From Bacteroides ndongoniae (GTDB taxonomy: Bacteria; Bacteroidota; Bacteroidia; Bacteroidales; Bacteroidaceae): DNA of 64,000 nt. The first letter of the stretch is position 1. Each line of letters starts with the position of its first letter. Location of the stretch: NCBI RefSeq assembly GCF_900108345.1, contig NZ_FNVV01000012.1, positions 692,978-756,977 on the forward strand, in the 5' to 3' direction. Below are positions 17,777-27,446 of the stretch, piece after piece. The position numbers were made by a program, and so were the translations under genes. The notes under the pieces were generated by a model that worked only from the letters and a program-made list of their open reading frames with translations, was not told where the DNA came from and did no database searches.

Positions 17777-17878
17777 AAGTACACCGTTTGTGGGACACTT
17801 GTGTGGCTCGTGAGCCATACTTGCACGGCTCGCGAGCCACACTTGCGTTACATTTGTTCCACACAAGTGTCCTACACA
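17777..17878. repeat. Family A 22-bp repeat locus 2 (mixed orientation)
   Basis: Reverse units (ACACTTGTGTGGCTC, ACTTGCACGGCTC, ACACTTGCG) are joined by palindromic GGCTCGYGAGCC centres, with a forward ACACAAGTGTCC at the right end. The whole can fold on itself. It lies in the 425-bp gap between the corA promoter region and the thioredoxin-domain gene, and nothing else is seen there. Confidence 0.8.
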
Positions 17879-17932
17879 CGGGGGATAAGCACCATTCGCG
17901 AAGGGCGTTGCATTATAGTGATATTCAGCGCG

Positions 17933-20176
17933 TTATTCTGTTTTCTTCTGTTCCGTGCCGAAGCGTAGTTGCAGGAAGGAGGCCAGGTTGTAGGCTTCGA
18001 CGTTTTCGGTGCAAATGCTGCCGTCCTTTTCCACCACGACGTAATGCGGAATGCCGTTGAAGCGGAAGAGTTGGCGCAGGTACTTGTAGTCCGTGTCCCC
18101 CAAGCGGAAGCAGGCTTCGCCTTTCAGGTTCTTCTCCACGTATTCCGTATAGTCTTTCAGAGGCGATTCGGCTTCACTGGTGATGTAAACGAACTGGAAT
18201 TCGGGATGGTTGCGGTATTGCTCGCGCAGCTTGGCTGTGGCCTTTATGCCTGCCCGGCAAGGACCGCAGGTGGTTGCCCAGAAGTCGACGAACAGCACTT
18301 TGCCCGCATGGGGCGCGATGATGCGGCGGAAGATGTCGGTGGCTTTCCCTTCGGGCAGTTGGTACGACGTCGTTGGGGTGTCGGGGAACCGTTCTTCCAA
18401 CATTTCGCGGGCTGTGGCTCGCAGATAGGGATGGGTGACGGTTTTTTCCAGCTGGGTAAGGAAGGCTTCGGCATACTGGCGCTGCTTTAATACATCAGAT
18501 AACATGAAGTGCAGGTTACGCACACGGGCTATTTGCCAAAGCAATGGGGAGGGCGTGGCGCACAAGCTGTTGACGATGCTGTCTTTTTTCTCAGAGAATC
18601 TCAGCTGAAGTCTCAGCTGTCTTTCCTCTAAGGGCAGAGCCTGAAAGGCTTCATCGTTCTGTATGTTTATCTGCTCCTGAAGGGGAATGGAAAGCGGACT
18701 CATGAATTCGAAGCGGTTGATAAAAAAGTTTGTGCCGTAATTGACTAATACCGACTGCTCGTTCAGAGGCATTTCCTTCAGAAAATCGTAGTAAGAGGCG
18801 TCGGGTTGCACTTTCAGTATCTGATTGGTAGTGTCTTGCTGTGCATAGTAGCTGCGATCCATTTGGAAATCGAAGTAAGCCATCCCTGTCTGTGTAGCTT
18901 TCTGGTTGCGTATCAGCGACACGGCTTTCTGCGAGGGGGCGTAAAGGCGGGAGAGCGAGTCGGCCTGCTGTTGCCATTGGTCGATGACGGGTTTCAGCCG
19001 TTCCTGGAACTGGGCGGGCGTCAGCGTCTTCTGTGCTTCGGACAATTGGTTGTAAGGATACTGGAAGTATTTGTTCAGTGTCGTGGCTAAGTACGACAGA
19101 TCGGGTCTCTTGCCCATATAGGCGGTGTGGGAGAGGGGGTAGTTCATATCGCGTGCGCGGCTGCGGGCCATGACGTCTTCCCAGTCTATGTAGAGGGTGA
19201 CGGTGTCGCCCGGTTCGGCATAGAAGGGTATATCTATATTATTTCTAATTATCAGGTTCTCGCAGACGGGATGCCGCAGGAGGAAGGAGCATTGGAAGCT
19301 GCCGTCGGGGTTGATGGGCACCACGGTGGGATAGTCCTGTCGGGTGATTTCGTCTTTCAGATAGAGGATGCCGCTGTCAAAGCCCAGTCGCGGGTCGTAT
19401 CCGTTCAGATAGCCTTGCAGGCAGACGCTGTCGCGGCGGAAAAAGTCTTCTCCATAACCGTTGTCGGTTTCGGCGGCAACCGTCCCAGGACGGGTACGGA
19501 CATAACGCTGCGCTTCGTCACCGTCGAGGGCAATGAGGCAGGAGCCGTCCTTGCGTGGTGTCAGTTGCAGGGTGGCGGTGGAGCCGTTTGTGCGGCTGCG
19601 GGCAGTCAGCACGATGCGCTTCCCTTTCTTGCGGCATTCGGTCAGATCGTACAATCGGTTGTTCAGGATGACGAGCGAGTCGTGGACGCCATACGTCCAG
19701 CGGCCTTGCGCGTCGTCGGCAAACCAGTTGCCTTCCACTTGTTTCAGAGGCGATGGCTGCTTGGGGTTCGTGGGTACTAACGAGATGTCGTAAGTATTGC
19801 TTTCGTTGCCGTTGGGGTCAATCATGTGGATGGTCTGTGTTTCCTTGGGCAGGGGCTCGAACAGCAGTACAAAGTCCATTTCGCCCGAATCGGGCATGAA
19901 GGTTTCTTTTTTCAGTTCGATGCCTTCGGCGCCCGTTTGTGCGTAGCGTTTGCCGGTGGCGGCATCCTCCAGATAGTTTTCTCCGTCTTCCATAATCCAC
20001 CAGTGCGGACGGAAAATGGCGTGAATATAGACTTTAGTGTACTCAGGGGTGCGCTCGATGCGGGTGATGTTGCGGATGCTGCCGTTGCGTGCCTTGAACG
20101 TGGGGTTCTCGATGGTTTGTGCCGTCAGCAGTCCTGGTAGCAGGAGCAGGAGGCTGCAGAGAAATACCTTTATCAT
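17933..20176 (-). CDS. Thioredoxin-domain (TlpA-like) exported protein
   Basis: A 747-residue exported protein with a signal peptide ending near LLTAQ. A large N-terminal region of unknown fold includes an AEPGDTVTLYIDWEDV stretch typical of Bacteroidetes DUF4369/thiol-disulfide proteins. The C-terminal TlpA/ResA-like thioredoxin domain starts at about residue 610, with the redox motif CGPC (C637, C640) and the cis-proline stretch FNGIPHYVVVEKDG. It probably reduces or exchanges disulfides in the periplasm; the substrate is unknown. The start at 20176 is supported by the signal peptide and a near-perfect promoter upstream. It is divergent from the GH31 gene, with about 150 bp between the two starts. 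Confidence 0.85.
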   Translation of the reverse strand: MIKVFLCSLLLLLPGLLTAQTIENPTFKARNGSIRNITRIERTPEYTKVYIHAIFRPHWWIMEDGENYLEDAATGKRYAQTGAEGIELKKETFMPDSGEMDFVLLFEPLPKETQTIHMIDPNGNESNTYDISLVPTNPKQPSPLKQVEGNWFADDAQGRWTYGVHDSLVILNNRLYDLTECRKKGKRIVLTARSRTNGSTATLQLTPRKDGSCLIALDGDEAQRYVRTRPGTVAAETDNGYGEDFFRRDSVCLQGYLNGYDPRLGFDSGILYLKDEITRQDYPTVVPINPDGSFQCSFLLRHPVCENLIIRNNIDIPFYAEPGDTVTLYIDWEDVMARSRARDMNYPLSHTAYMGKRPDLSYLATTLNKYFQYPYNQLSEAQKTLTPAQFQERLKPVIDQWQQQADSLSRLYAPSQKAVSLIRNQKATQTGMAYFDFQMDRSYYAQQDTTNQILKVQPDASYYDFLKEMPLNEQSVLVNYGTNFFINRFEFMSPLSIPLQEQINIQNDEAFQALPLEERQLRLQLRFSEKKDSIVNSLCATPSPLLWQIARVRNLHFMLSDVLKQRQYAEAFLTQLEKTVTHPYLRATAREMLEERFPDTPTTSYQLPEGKATDIFRRIIAPHAGKVLFVDFWATTCGPCRAGIKATAKLREQYRNHPEFQFVYITSEAESPLKDYTEYVEKNLKGEACFRLGDTDYKYLRQLFRFNGIPHYVVVEKDGSICTENVEAYNLASFLQLRFGTEQKKTE

Positions 20177-20221
20177 AGTAGTATTAAAATAAGTTAGACA
20201 AATGTTTTTGTTATATTGTCT

Positions 20222-20252
20222 CAAAGGTACAAAAGTTATGTATAAATACAAA
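20222..20252 (-). promoter_or_regulatory. Consensus Bacteroidetes promoter of the thioredoxin-domain gene
   Basis: The -33 element TTTG (20252-20249) and -7 element TACCTTTG (20229-20222) are separated by 19 bp, the expected spacing. This is one of the best promoter matches in the window. Confidence 0.8.
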
Positions 20253-20292
20253 TTTCATTGACTCAAAGATACAACAATAGTAAAAGACAGCT

Positions 20293-20300
20293 TATCTTTG
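20293..20300 (+). promoter_or_regulatory. -7 promoter element of the GH31 gene
   Basis: TATCTTTG, 25 bases before the GH31 start codon. No clear -33 element. Confidence 0.6.
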
Positions 20301-20324
20301 TATTGTTCATAATCTTAAAAATCT

Positions 20325-22490
20325 ATGAGTAAAAGCGTTAAAAAATGGTTGGCATTGGGCATATGCTTAATGCTGGTATTGTCCCCTTTGCGGGCACAAA
20401 TTCATTGGACCCTGGTGGAACCGGGAGTGTGGAAAGGAGTTGTAGGTACTCCGGAAGAGTATTCGTTATTGAGTGTTTCGGGAAAGATGCCGTTGAAAGA
20501 GGGTTTTACCCGTCTGCCGGTAGTGACTTTGCCTGCTTTGGCCGATGAAATAACTGCTACTTTGAACGACGGGAAGACGTACATTACTATTCCCTTGCAG
20601 CGACAGGAACAGTTATATGGTTTTGGGCTGAATTTTAAAACTGTGCACCAGCGTGGACGAATATTGAATTTGCATGTAGATCATTACGGTGGTAAGGATG
20701 ATGGTAGAACTCATGCGCCAGTTCCTTTCTATGTATCCAGTTGTGGCTATGGTATATTAATTAATTCAGCTCGTTATTTGACTGTTTATGCTGGAAGCGG
20801 TTCGCGCAAGGATAGCCCTGACGCACCTGTTGCTAAAGACCGTAATACGGACAAGACGTGGAGCGCCAATCCCTATTCGGATGCTGTTTCAGTATTGGTT
20901 CCGGCTCCGGGTGTTGAGATTTATCTGTTTGCCGGTCCCCAGCCGATGGATGTGGTACGCCGTTACAACCTGTTCTGCGGAGGAGGTACGTTGCCTCCGC
21001 GCTGGGGATTGGGATTTACGCATCGCACTCCCTCTCTTTATACGGCCGATCAGGTGAAGCAGGAAGCCGAAGAGTTTGAACGTCGTGGTTATCCGCTCGA
21101 TTTCATCGGTTTGGAACCCGGCTGGCAGAGCAAGTCTTATCCGTGTACGTTCGAGTGGGACAAACAGCGTTTCCCTCAGCCGAAGGCATTTGTGGACGAG
21201 ATGAAGAAGCGTGGCATCCGTATTAATTTGTGGACCAACCCTTATGTTTCTCCCGAGTCGGACATTTATGAACAAATGTTTCCGTTGAGTGGCTCGCACA
21301 CGGTGTGGTGCGGCATTGTGCCCGACTTGGCTCACGAAAAAGGACGTCGGCTTTGGATGGACAAACTGGACAAGGAACATGTAGGCATCGGTGTGAGCGG
21401 TTACAAGGTGGACGAGGTGGATGGTTACGACCGTTGGTTGTGGCCCGACGTGGCTATCTTCCCCAGCGGTGTGTCGGCCGAGCAGATGCGGCAGACCTAT
21501 GGCCTGTGGGTACAGCGTACGACGACCGACCTGTATCACCAACGCAATCAGCGTACCTATGGACTGGTACGTGCCTCCAACGCTGGTGCCAGTGCTTATC
21601 CCTACGTCATCTATAACGATTATTACAGTCATCCGGACTTTATTACGGCTTTGATTAACTCGGGCTTCTGCGGTGTGCTTTGGACACCTGAAGTACGTGG
21701 CTCTAAGACAGCCGAGGAGTGGTTGCGCCGCTTCCAGACGGTAGTCTTCTCACCGATGGCTATGCTCAATGCCTGGGCTAGTGGTACGAAACCTTGGTCG
21801 TTCCCTGAAGTAGCTGAGCAGGTGAAAGAATACGCCCTGTTGCGTATGCGGATGATTCCTTATTGGTATACAGAGTTTGCTCGTTATCATTTTGATGGCA
21901 TTCCTCCTTTTCGTGCTATGAATCTGGAGGCGGGTTTTTCCCCTTCTGGAGTAGAGCCTGTGGAGCTGCAAAATACCAATGCAAATTTGGAAACCAATCC
22001 TTATTTGGAGGCCGTTTCCAAAGAAATCAAAGACCAGTACATGGCAGGCGAATACTTGTTGATAGCTCCTTTGTTTGCAGGGCAGACTCAGCGTAAGGTT
22101 GTTTTGCCGAAAGGTAACTGGTATGACTTTTATACGGGTAAATATGTGGGTAACGGAGAAACAATTACCGTTTCACCAGGTTTGGATCGTATTCCGGTGT
22201 TTGTGAAAGATGGAGCGATTATTCCTTTGATGGAGCCTCTGCTGCATGCTCCAACTGCTGGGCAGAAAATGAATCTCGAAATTCGTCATTATGGAAAGGC
22301 CGATGGCTTTTATCGCTTCTACGATGATGATGGAGAAACGTACGATTATGAGCGAGGCGAATACACATGGCGTGATATCCGTGTGACCCGCGACCGAAAA
22401 GGACGGTTGAAAGGCAGTATTTCGAAGGCCGAGAGGGGAAAGCCGGATAATATCGGTACTGTAAACTGGCGTTTCATGACGCAGGAGTAA
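20325..22490 (+). CDS. Glycoside hydrolase family 31 enzyme, exported
   Basis: A 721-residue enzyme with a signal peptide (to about residue 25). It has the GH31 N-terminal beta-sandwich, then the (beta/alpha)8 barrel: PLDFIGLEPGWQSKSYPCTFEWD, INLWTNPYVSPES and the nucleophile region SGYKVDEVDGYD with likely nucleophile D363. The usual acid/base motif near WSGD is not present; the equivalent stretch reads SAYPYVIYNDYYSHPD, where D432 is the best candidate. GH31 members cleave alpha-glucosides, alpha-xylosides or related bonds, and the variant acid/base region makes substrate prediction unsafe. The C-terminal beta domain (LPKGNWYDFYTGKYV, VFVKDGAIIPL, FYRFYDDDGETYDYERG) is typical. It is not embedded in a polysaccharide utilisation locus. 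Confidence 0.9.
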   Translation: MSKSVKKWLALGICLMLVLSPLRAQIHWTLVEPGVWKGVVGTPEEYSLLSVSGKMPLKEGFTRLPVVTLPALADEITATLNDGKTYITIPLQRQEQLYGFGLNFKTVHQRGRILNLHVDHYGGKDDGRTHAPVPFYVSSCGYGILINSARYLTVYAGSGSRKDSPDAPVAKDRNTDKTWSANPYSDAVSVLVPAPGVEIYLFAGPQPMDVVRRYNLFCGGGTLPPRWGLGFTHRTPSLYTADQVKQEAEEFERRGYPLDFIGLEPGWQSKSYPCTFEWDKQRFPQPKAFVDEMKKRGIRINLWTNPYVSPESDIYEQMFPLSGSHTVWCGIVPDLAHEKGRRLWMDKLDKEHVGIGVSGYKVDEVDGYDRWLWPDVAIFPSGVSAEQMRQTYGLWVQRTTTDLYHQRNQRTYGLVRASNAGASAYPYVIYNDYYSHPDFITALINSGFCGVLWTPEVRGSKTAEEWLRRFQTVVFSPMAMLNAWASGTKPWSFPEVAEQVKEYALLRMRMIPYWYTEFARYHFDGIPPFRAMNLEAGFSPSGVEPVELQNTNANLETNPYLEAVSKEIKDQYMAGEYLLIAPLFAGQTQRKVVLPKGNWYDFYTGKYVGNGETITVSPGLDRIPVFVKDGAIIPLMEPLLHAPTAGQKMNLEIRHYGKADGFYRFYDDDGETYDYERGEYTWRDIRVTRDRKGRLKGSISKAERGKPDNIGTVNWRFMTQE

Positions 22491-22547
22491 GTAGGCTTCG
22501 TTGTTAACTTAACATAGATTAATCCTTTACATACGCATCTTTTTTTG

Positions 22548-22555
22548 TAACTTTG
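22548..22555 (+). promoter_or_regulatory. -7 promoter element of gpmI
   Basis: TAACTTTG with TTTA about 18 bp upstream (22526-22529). Confidence 0.65.
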
Positions 22556-22605
22556 CGGCCGGAAAAGAAATAAGATTGATTTAAACTTTAAATACATTAA
22601 GCATT

Positions 22606-24123
22606 ATGTCAAAGAAAGCTCTTTTAATGATTCTCGATGGTTGGGGTTGTGGCGACCATCAGAAGGACGACGTGATCTTCAACACTCCCACTCCTTACTG
22701 GGACAGTCTGCTGGCCAACTATCCGCACTCACAGCTCCAGGCGAGCGGCGAGAACGTAGGTTTGCCCGACGGTCAGATGGGTAACTCTGAAGTAGGTCAC
22801 CTGAACATCGGTGCCGGACGCATCGTTTATCAGGACCTCGTGAAGATCAACCGTGCCTGCGCCGACAACAGCATCCTGCAGAACAAGGAAATTGTTTCTG
22901 CCTTCACGTATGCCAAGGAGCATGGCAAGAACATCCACTTCATGGGACTGACTTCGAACGGCGGTGTTCACTCTTCGTTCGATCACCTGTTCAAGCTCTG
23001 CGACATTGCCAAGGAATACGGTTTGCAGGACACTACCTTCATCCACTGCTTCATGGACGGTCGTGATACCGACCCGAAGAGCGGTAAGGGCTTCATCGAA
23101 CAACTGACTGCTCACTGCGCACAGTCGGCCGGCCGCATTGCCAGCATCGTGGGCCGCTTCTACGCTATGGACCGCGACAAACGCTGGGAACGTGTGAAAG
23201 AAGCATACGACCTGCTTGTTAACGGACAGGGCCGTGTAGCTACCGACATGGTACAAGCCATGCAGGAGTCTTACGACGAAGGTGTAACCGACGAGTTCAT
23301 CAAGCCTATCGTAAACGGCGCTTTCGATGGCACCATTAAGGAAGGCGACGTAGTGATCTTCTTCAACTACCGCAACGACCGTGCCAAAGAGCTGACCATC
23401 GTACTGACCCAGCAGGATATGCCGGAACAGGGCATGCACACCATCCCCGGTCTGCAATACTACTGCATGACGCCGTACGATGCATCGTTCAAAGGCGTGC
23501 ACATCCTCTTCGACAAGGAGAACGTACAGAACACGCTGGGCGAATACCTGGCCAACAACGGCAAGACGCAGCTGCACATTGCCGAGACAGAGAAATATGC
23601 CCACGTAACCTTCTTCTTCAACGGTGGCCGCGAAACTCCGTATGCCAACGAAGACCGCATCCTCGTTCCTTCGCCCAAGGTTGCCACGTACGACCTGAAG
23701 CCTGAAATGAGCGCTTACGAAGTGAAGGACAAACTGGTAGAGGCTATCGGCACGCAGAAGTACGACTTCATCGTGGTGAACTATGCCAACGGCGATATGG
23801 TAGGCCACACGGGTATCTACGAAGCCATCGAAAAGGCAGTTGTAGCTATCGACAACTGTGTGAAGGACACTGTTGAGGCTGCCAAGGCTAACGGCTACGA
23901 AGTCATCATCATTGCCGACCACGGTAATGCCGACCACGCACTGAATGCCGACGGCACACCCAACACAGCTCACTCGCTGAATCCGGTTCCGTTCGTATAC
24001 GTAACGGACAACAAGGATGCCAAGGTAGAGAATGGTGTACTGGCCGACGTAGCTCCGTCTATCCTCCACATCCTCGGCATGCCTCAGCCGGCAGAGATGA
24101 CGGGCAAGGACCTGATTAAGTAA
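22606..24123 (+). CDS. gpmI: 2,3-bisphosphoglycerate-independent phosphoglycerate mutase
   Basis: GpmI interconverts 3- and 2-phosphoglycerate in glycolysis and gluconeogenesis through a phosphoserine intermediate and two metal ions. The 505-residue length is normal. The metal-binding start MILDGWG and the catalytic serine S61 in [14 protein letters not shown] are present, as is the second metal cluster near [12 protein letters not shown]. The substrate-binding loop [14 protein letters not shown] and [14 protein letters not shown] are also present. Codon use is strongly optimised, as expected for a highly expressed glycolytic gene. It has its own promoter. A terminator-like array separates it from the downstream helicase gene. 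Confidence 0.98.
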   Translation: MSKKALLMILDGWGCGDHQKDDVIFNTPTPYWDSLLANYPHSQLQASGENVGLPDGQMGNSEVGHLNIGAGRIVYQDLVKINRACADNSILQNKEIVSAFTYAKEHGKNIHFMGLTSNGGVHSSFDHLFKLCDIAKEYGLQDTTFIHCFMDGRDTDPKSGKGFIEQLTAHCAQSAGRIASIVGRFYAMDRDKRWERVKEAYDLLVNGQGRVATDMVQAMQESYDEGVTDEFIKPIVNGAFDGTIKEGDVVIFFNYRNDRAKELTIVLTQQDMPEQGMHTIPGLQYYCMTPYDASFKGVHILFDKENVQNTLGEYLANNGKTQLHIAETEKYAHVTFFFNGGRETPYANEDRILVPSPKVATYDLKPEMSAYEVKDKLVEAIGTQKYDFIVVNYANGDMVGHTGIYEAIEKAVVAIDNCVKDTVEAAKANGYEVIIIADHGNADHALNADGTPNTAHSLNPVPFVYVTDNKDAKVENGVLADVAPSILHILGMPQPAEMTGKDLIK

Positions 24124-24155
24124 TCTGATAACCAATAAGGAAACGACATAAGAGG

Positions 24156-24220
24156 GCAGGCAGAGGGAAACTGACGGGACAGAGACTCTCCGCCTGCTTT
24201 TTTTGCAGGCAAAAGCCTGC
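24156..24220 (+). terminator. gpmI terminator with alternative hairpins
   Basis: GCAGGCAGAG (24156-24165) pairs with CTCT...GCCTGC (ending 24197), followed by seven T residues: a terminator. A further GCAGGC (24205-24210) and GCCTGC (24215-24220) provide competing partners, so four alternating segments could form different hairpins just before the helicase gene. Confidence 0.65.
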
Positions 24221-24237
24221 TCACAAAAGACCGTACC

Positions 24238-26811
24238 ATGACAAAGAAAGGGAACAAAACTACCGGAAAAGAGAGCGGCGGACAGACGGCGAAGACGATT
24301 CGGCTGTCCAACCTCGTATGCCCGCCCGGCATGACGCTGGAGCAGTGGCAGATATTGCTGAGACAACAGGCCGCAAAGAAGGAAAACTTCGGCATTAGTC
24401 AGGAGACCGACACCGACGAAAGCGGCTGCTACCGCTTGTTCAGTCCGCTGTCCCACCGGCTCTACAAGATTATCTATCGCGGAGAGGGCAGTCCCTGGAA
24501 CTATTGTTCGTGCATGGACTTCAAGTCCAACCAGCTGGGTACCTGCAAGCATATTGAGGCCGTGAAGCTTTGGCTGGATGAGAACAAACTGCGTCCCGAT
24601 ACCTCATTGCCTCCTTATACGGCAGTTTACCTTTCTTACGTGCAGGGACGGAAAGTCTGCATCCGCATCGGCAGCGAGAAGCGGGACGATTTCAAGCGTC
24701 TGGCTGCCGAATATTTCAGTGAGGACAATGTGTTGCGTCCCGATTGCATTTATTCTTTTTCCACTTTCCTTTCGAGGGCACGGAAACTCAGCGACACGTT
24801 TCGTTGCTATCCCGATGTCTATCAGTACATCCTCGACATCCGCGACATCCGCCGGCGGGAGAAGCTGGTGGACGAGCAGTGCAGCGACGACGAACTGAAC
24901 CATCTGCTCACCGTTCCCCTCTATCCCTATCAGCGTGAGGGCATCCGCTTTGCCGTCCGTGCGGGGAAGTGCATCATTGCCGACGAAATGGGCTTGGGAA
25001 AGACCATTCAGGCCATCGGTACGGCGGAACTGCTCAGACGGGAGAAGATGGTTGCTTCCGTTTTGATTTTGTGTCCCACTTCGCTCAAGTATCAGTGGAA
25101 GAAGGAGATTGAGCGTTTCACAGGTGCGAAGGCGCACGTCATCGAGGGTGGGCACCTTCAGCGGCGGAAGCAGTATGAGGCCGAGGAACCTTACAAGATT
25201 ATCTCCTACAACAGTGCCTGTAACGACGTCAAGGTGCTGGGCTCGCTGCAGACCGACCTGCTGATTATGGACGAGGCGCAGCGCCTGAAGAACTGGAACA
25301 CGCAGATAGCCAAGGCGGCACGGCGCATCGAGTCGGACTATACGGTGGTGCTCTCGGGCACGCCGCTGGAGAACAAGTTACAGGAACTTTACTCCATTGT
25401 CCAGTTCGTGGACCAGTACCGCCTGGGTCCTTACTACCGTTTTACGGACTTCACCACCGTGACCGATGCCGACGGTAAGGTGACGGGCTACAAGAACCTG
25501 AACGTGGTGGGGCGGCTGCTGGAGGGCATACTGCTGCGCCGCCGCAAGCGCGATGTGGCGCTTCAGCTTCCGGGGCGGACGGACAAGATTCTCTATGTCG
25601 GCATGACCAAGGAGCAGCGCGTGCTGCACAGCGAATACCAGTACGTGGTGGGGCAGATTGTGACGAAATGGCGCCGGTTGCACTTCCTGAGCGAGAAGGA
25701 CCGCAACAGGCTGCTCCTGCTCCTGAACCAGATGCGCATGGTCTGCGACAGCACCTTCATTCTGGACCAGCGCACCCGCCACGACACCAAGGTGGACGAG
25801 CTGATGCAGATTGTGGAGGAGATGGTGGAGAACGGCGAGGAGAAGATGGTGGTCTTCAGCCAGTGGGAGCGGATGACGCGCGTCATCTGTCAGGAACTGG
25901 AAAAGCGCTCCATCTGCTACGCCAACCTGAACGGTTCCGTGCCTTCGGCCAAGCGCAAGGAACTGATGGATGAGTTTACCGACAATCCCGACTGCCGGGT
26001 GTTTGTCTCCACCGATGCGGGCAGCACGGGCCTGAACCTCCAGGTGGCTTCCGTCATTGTCAATCTGGACCTGCCCTGGAACCCGGCCGTGTTGGAGCAG
26101 CGCATTGCCCGCATCTACCGCATCGGGCAGCAGCGCCGTGTGCAGGTCATCAATTTTGTGGCTGAGAACACCATCGAGGAGCGGATGCTCTCCACGCTGA
26201 AATTCAAGTCCAACGTGGCCGGAGGCATCCTGGACGGTGGCGAAGACTCGGTCTTCTTCGAGGAAAGCAAGTTCAACAAGCTGATGGAGACCGTGGAGGA
26301 AGTGGTGCTGGAGTCTGCTGCGGCGCAGGACGATGGAGCGGCGCAACCGGAAACGACTCCGGTTCCTGTCGAGGAAGAAGCGGAAGAGCCTTTGGCCGTT
26401 GCGGCCTCTGAAACCGGAACCGGGACAGACGACGGTCAGTTTGTCATCTCCTTTGAGGACGACAACGAACCGGCAGACGTAGGAGAGCCGACGGCTGCTT
26501 CCATGCCTTCGGCGGAGGAGCCGACTTTTGCCGGGCAGTCCGAAGCGGACGGGGCAGACAGCATCGACGGCGGACACCGGAAAGCATGGCGGGCGGAAAG
26601 CCCGCAGGAGCTGGTCATGCAGGGAGTGTCGTTCTTCACGCAGCTGGCCGACGCGCTCGCCTCGCCCGAGAAGACCGCCGAACTGGTGGATACGTTGGTG
26701 AAGGAAGACAAGGAGACGGGACGGACTTCTATCGAGATTCCCGTGCCCGACAAAGAAAGTGTGACGCGCATGTTCCAGCTGTTCGGCAAGCTGATGAGCA
26801 TGGGCAAATAA
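24238..26811 (+). CDS. SWIM-domain SNF2-family helicase-like ATPase
   Basis: An 857-residue SNF2-type ATPase. A SWIM zinc-binding motif (C90-S-C92 ... CKH) near the N-terminus could bind DNA or protein. The helicase core starts near residue 225. Motif I is DEMGLGKTIQAI (from residue 249), motif II is DEAQ (from 345), motif III is LSGTPLENKLQEL, and motifs V/VI are STDAGSTGLNLQVA and RIARIYRIGQQRRVQV. After the core, an acidic low-complexity linker of about 100 residues leads to a conserved-looking end (ESPQELVMQGVSFFTQ...). It may remodel protein-DNA complexes; bacterial members are linked to transcription or repair but the role here is unknown. It follows gpmI and precedes a DUF3109 gene by 27 bp, so these two may share a transcript. 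Confidence 0.92.
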   Translation: MTKKGNKTTGKESGGQTAKTIRLSNLVCPPGMTLEQWQILLRQQAAKKENFGISQETDTDESGCYRLFSPLSHRLYKIIYRGEGSPWNYCSCMDFKSNQLGTCKHIEAVKLWLDENKLRPDTSLPPYTAVYLSYVQGRKVCIRIGSEKRDDFKRLAAEYFSEDNVLRPDCIYSFSTFLSRARKLSDTFRCYPDVYQYILDIRDIRRREKLVDEQCSDDELNHLLTVPLYPYQREGIRFAVRAGKCIIADEMGLGKTIQAIGTAELLRREKMVASVLILCPTSLKYQWKKEIERFTGAKAHVIEGGHLQRRKQYEAEEPYKIISYNSACNDVKVLGSLQTDLLIMDEAQRLKNWNTQIAKAARRIESDYTVVLSGTPLENKLQELYSIVQFVDQYRLGPYYRFTDFTTVTDADGKVTGYKNLNVVGRLLEGILLRRRKRDVALQLPGRTDKILYVGMTKEQRVLHSEYQYVVGQIVTKWRRLHFLSEKDRNRLLLLLNQMRMVCDSTFILDQRTRHDTKVDELMQIVEEMVENGEEKMVVFSQWERMTRVICQELEKRSICYANLNGSVPSAKRKELMDEFTDNPDCRVFVSTDAGSTGLNLQVASVIVNLDLPWNPAVLEQRIARIYRIGQQRRVQVINFVAENTIEERMLSTLKFKSNVAGGILDGGEDSVFFEESKFNKLMETVEEVVLESAAAQDDGAAQPETTPVPVEEEAEEPLAVAASETGTGTDDGQFVISFEDDNEPADVGEPTAASMPSAEEPTFAGQSEADGADSIDGGHRKAWRAESPQELVMQGVSFFTQLADALASPEKTAELVDTLVKEDKETGRTSIEIPVPDKESVTRMFQLFGKLMSMGK

Positions 26812-26838
26812 GCGGATATTCATAAAAACAAAACAAGG

Positions 26839-27420
26839 ATGGTACAGATAGGCGACGTAGTAGTGAGTTTCGATGTGTTTCGCGAGAAGTTTCTTTGCGA
26901 TCTGGATGCCTGCAAAGGGCAGTGTTGTATTGAAGGCGATGCGGGAGCGCCCGTTGAGCTGGACGAAGTGGAAAAGCTGGAAGAGGTGCTTCCCGTCATC
27001 TGGGACGAACTGAGCCCCGAAGCGCGTGCCGTTATCGACCGTCAGGGGGTAGTCTATACCGATTGCGAGGGCGATCTGGTAACCTCCATCGTCAACAACA
27101 AAGATTGTGTCTTCACCTGCTACGACGAGCGCGGCTGCTGCTACTGCGCCATCGAGAAAGCGTTCCGTGCTGGTAAGACTGACTTCTACAAGCCCGTTTC
27201 CTGCCATCTGTACCCCATCCGCGTAGGCGATTACGGTCCCTACAAGGCGGTGAACTACCATCGTTGGGACGTTTGCAAAGCGGCTGTCCTCTTGGGGCGC
27301 AAAGAGAATGTGCCTGTCTATAAATTCCTGCGTGAACCCCTTATCCGCAAGTTCGGCGAAGACTGGTACAAGGAACTGGAGATTGCAGCCGAGGAGTTGG
27401 AGAAGCAGGGGATGCTGTAA
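26839..27420 (+). CDS. DUF3109 family cysteine-rich protein
   Basis: A 193-residue cytosolic protein with the DUF3109 pattern: an N-terminal CDLDACKGQCCIEGDAGAP motif and further cysteines in DCVFTCYDERGCCYCAIEKAF and VSCHLYPIRV. The regular cysteine spacing suggests a metal or Fe-S centre, but function is unknown. It is widespread in Bacteroidetes. It lies 27 bp after the SNF2-like gene on the same strand, suggesting cotranscription. Length and start look normal. Confidence 0.88.
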   Translation: MVQIGDVVVSFDVFREKFLCDLDACKGQCCIEGDAGAPVELDEVEKLEEVLPVIWDELSPEARAVIDRQGVVYTDCEGDLVTSIVNNKDCVFTCYDERGCCYCAIEKAFRAGKTDFYKPVSCHLYPIRVGDYGPYKAVNYHRWDVCKAAVLLGRKENVPVYKFLREPLIRKFGEDWYKELEIAAEELEKQGML

Positions 27421-27446
27421 AATTGTGAACGGGTAGTTAGAATTAT

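Noticed and set aside
22729..24552. 607-codon minus-strand frame opposite gpmI
   Set aside because: It mirrors highly biased gpmI codons and spans into the next gene; composition is not protein-like.
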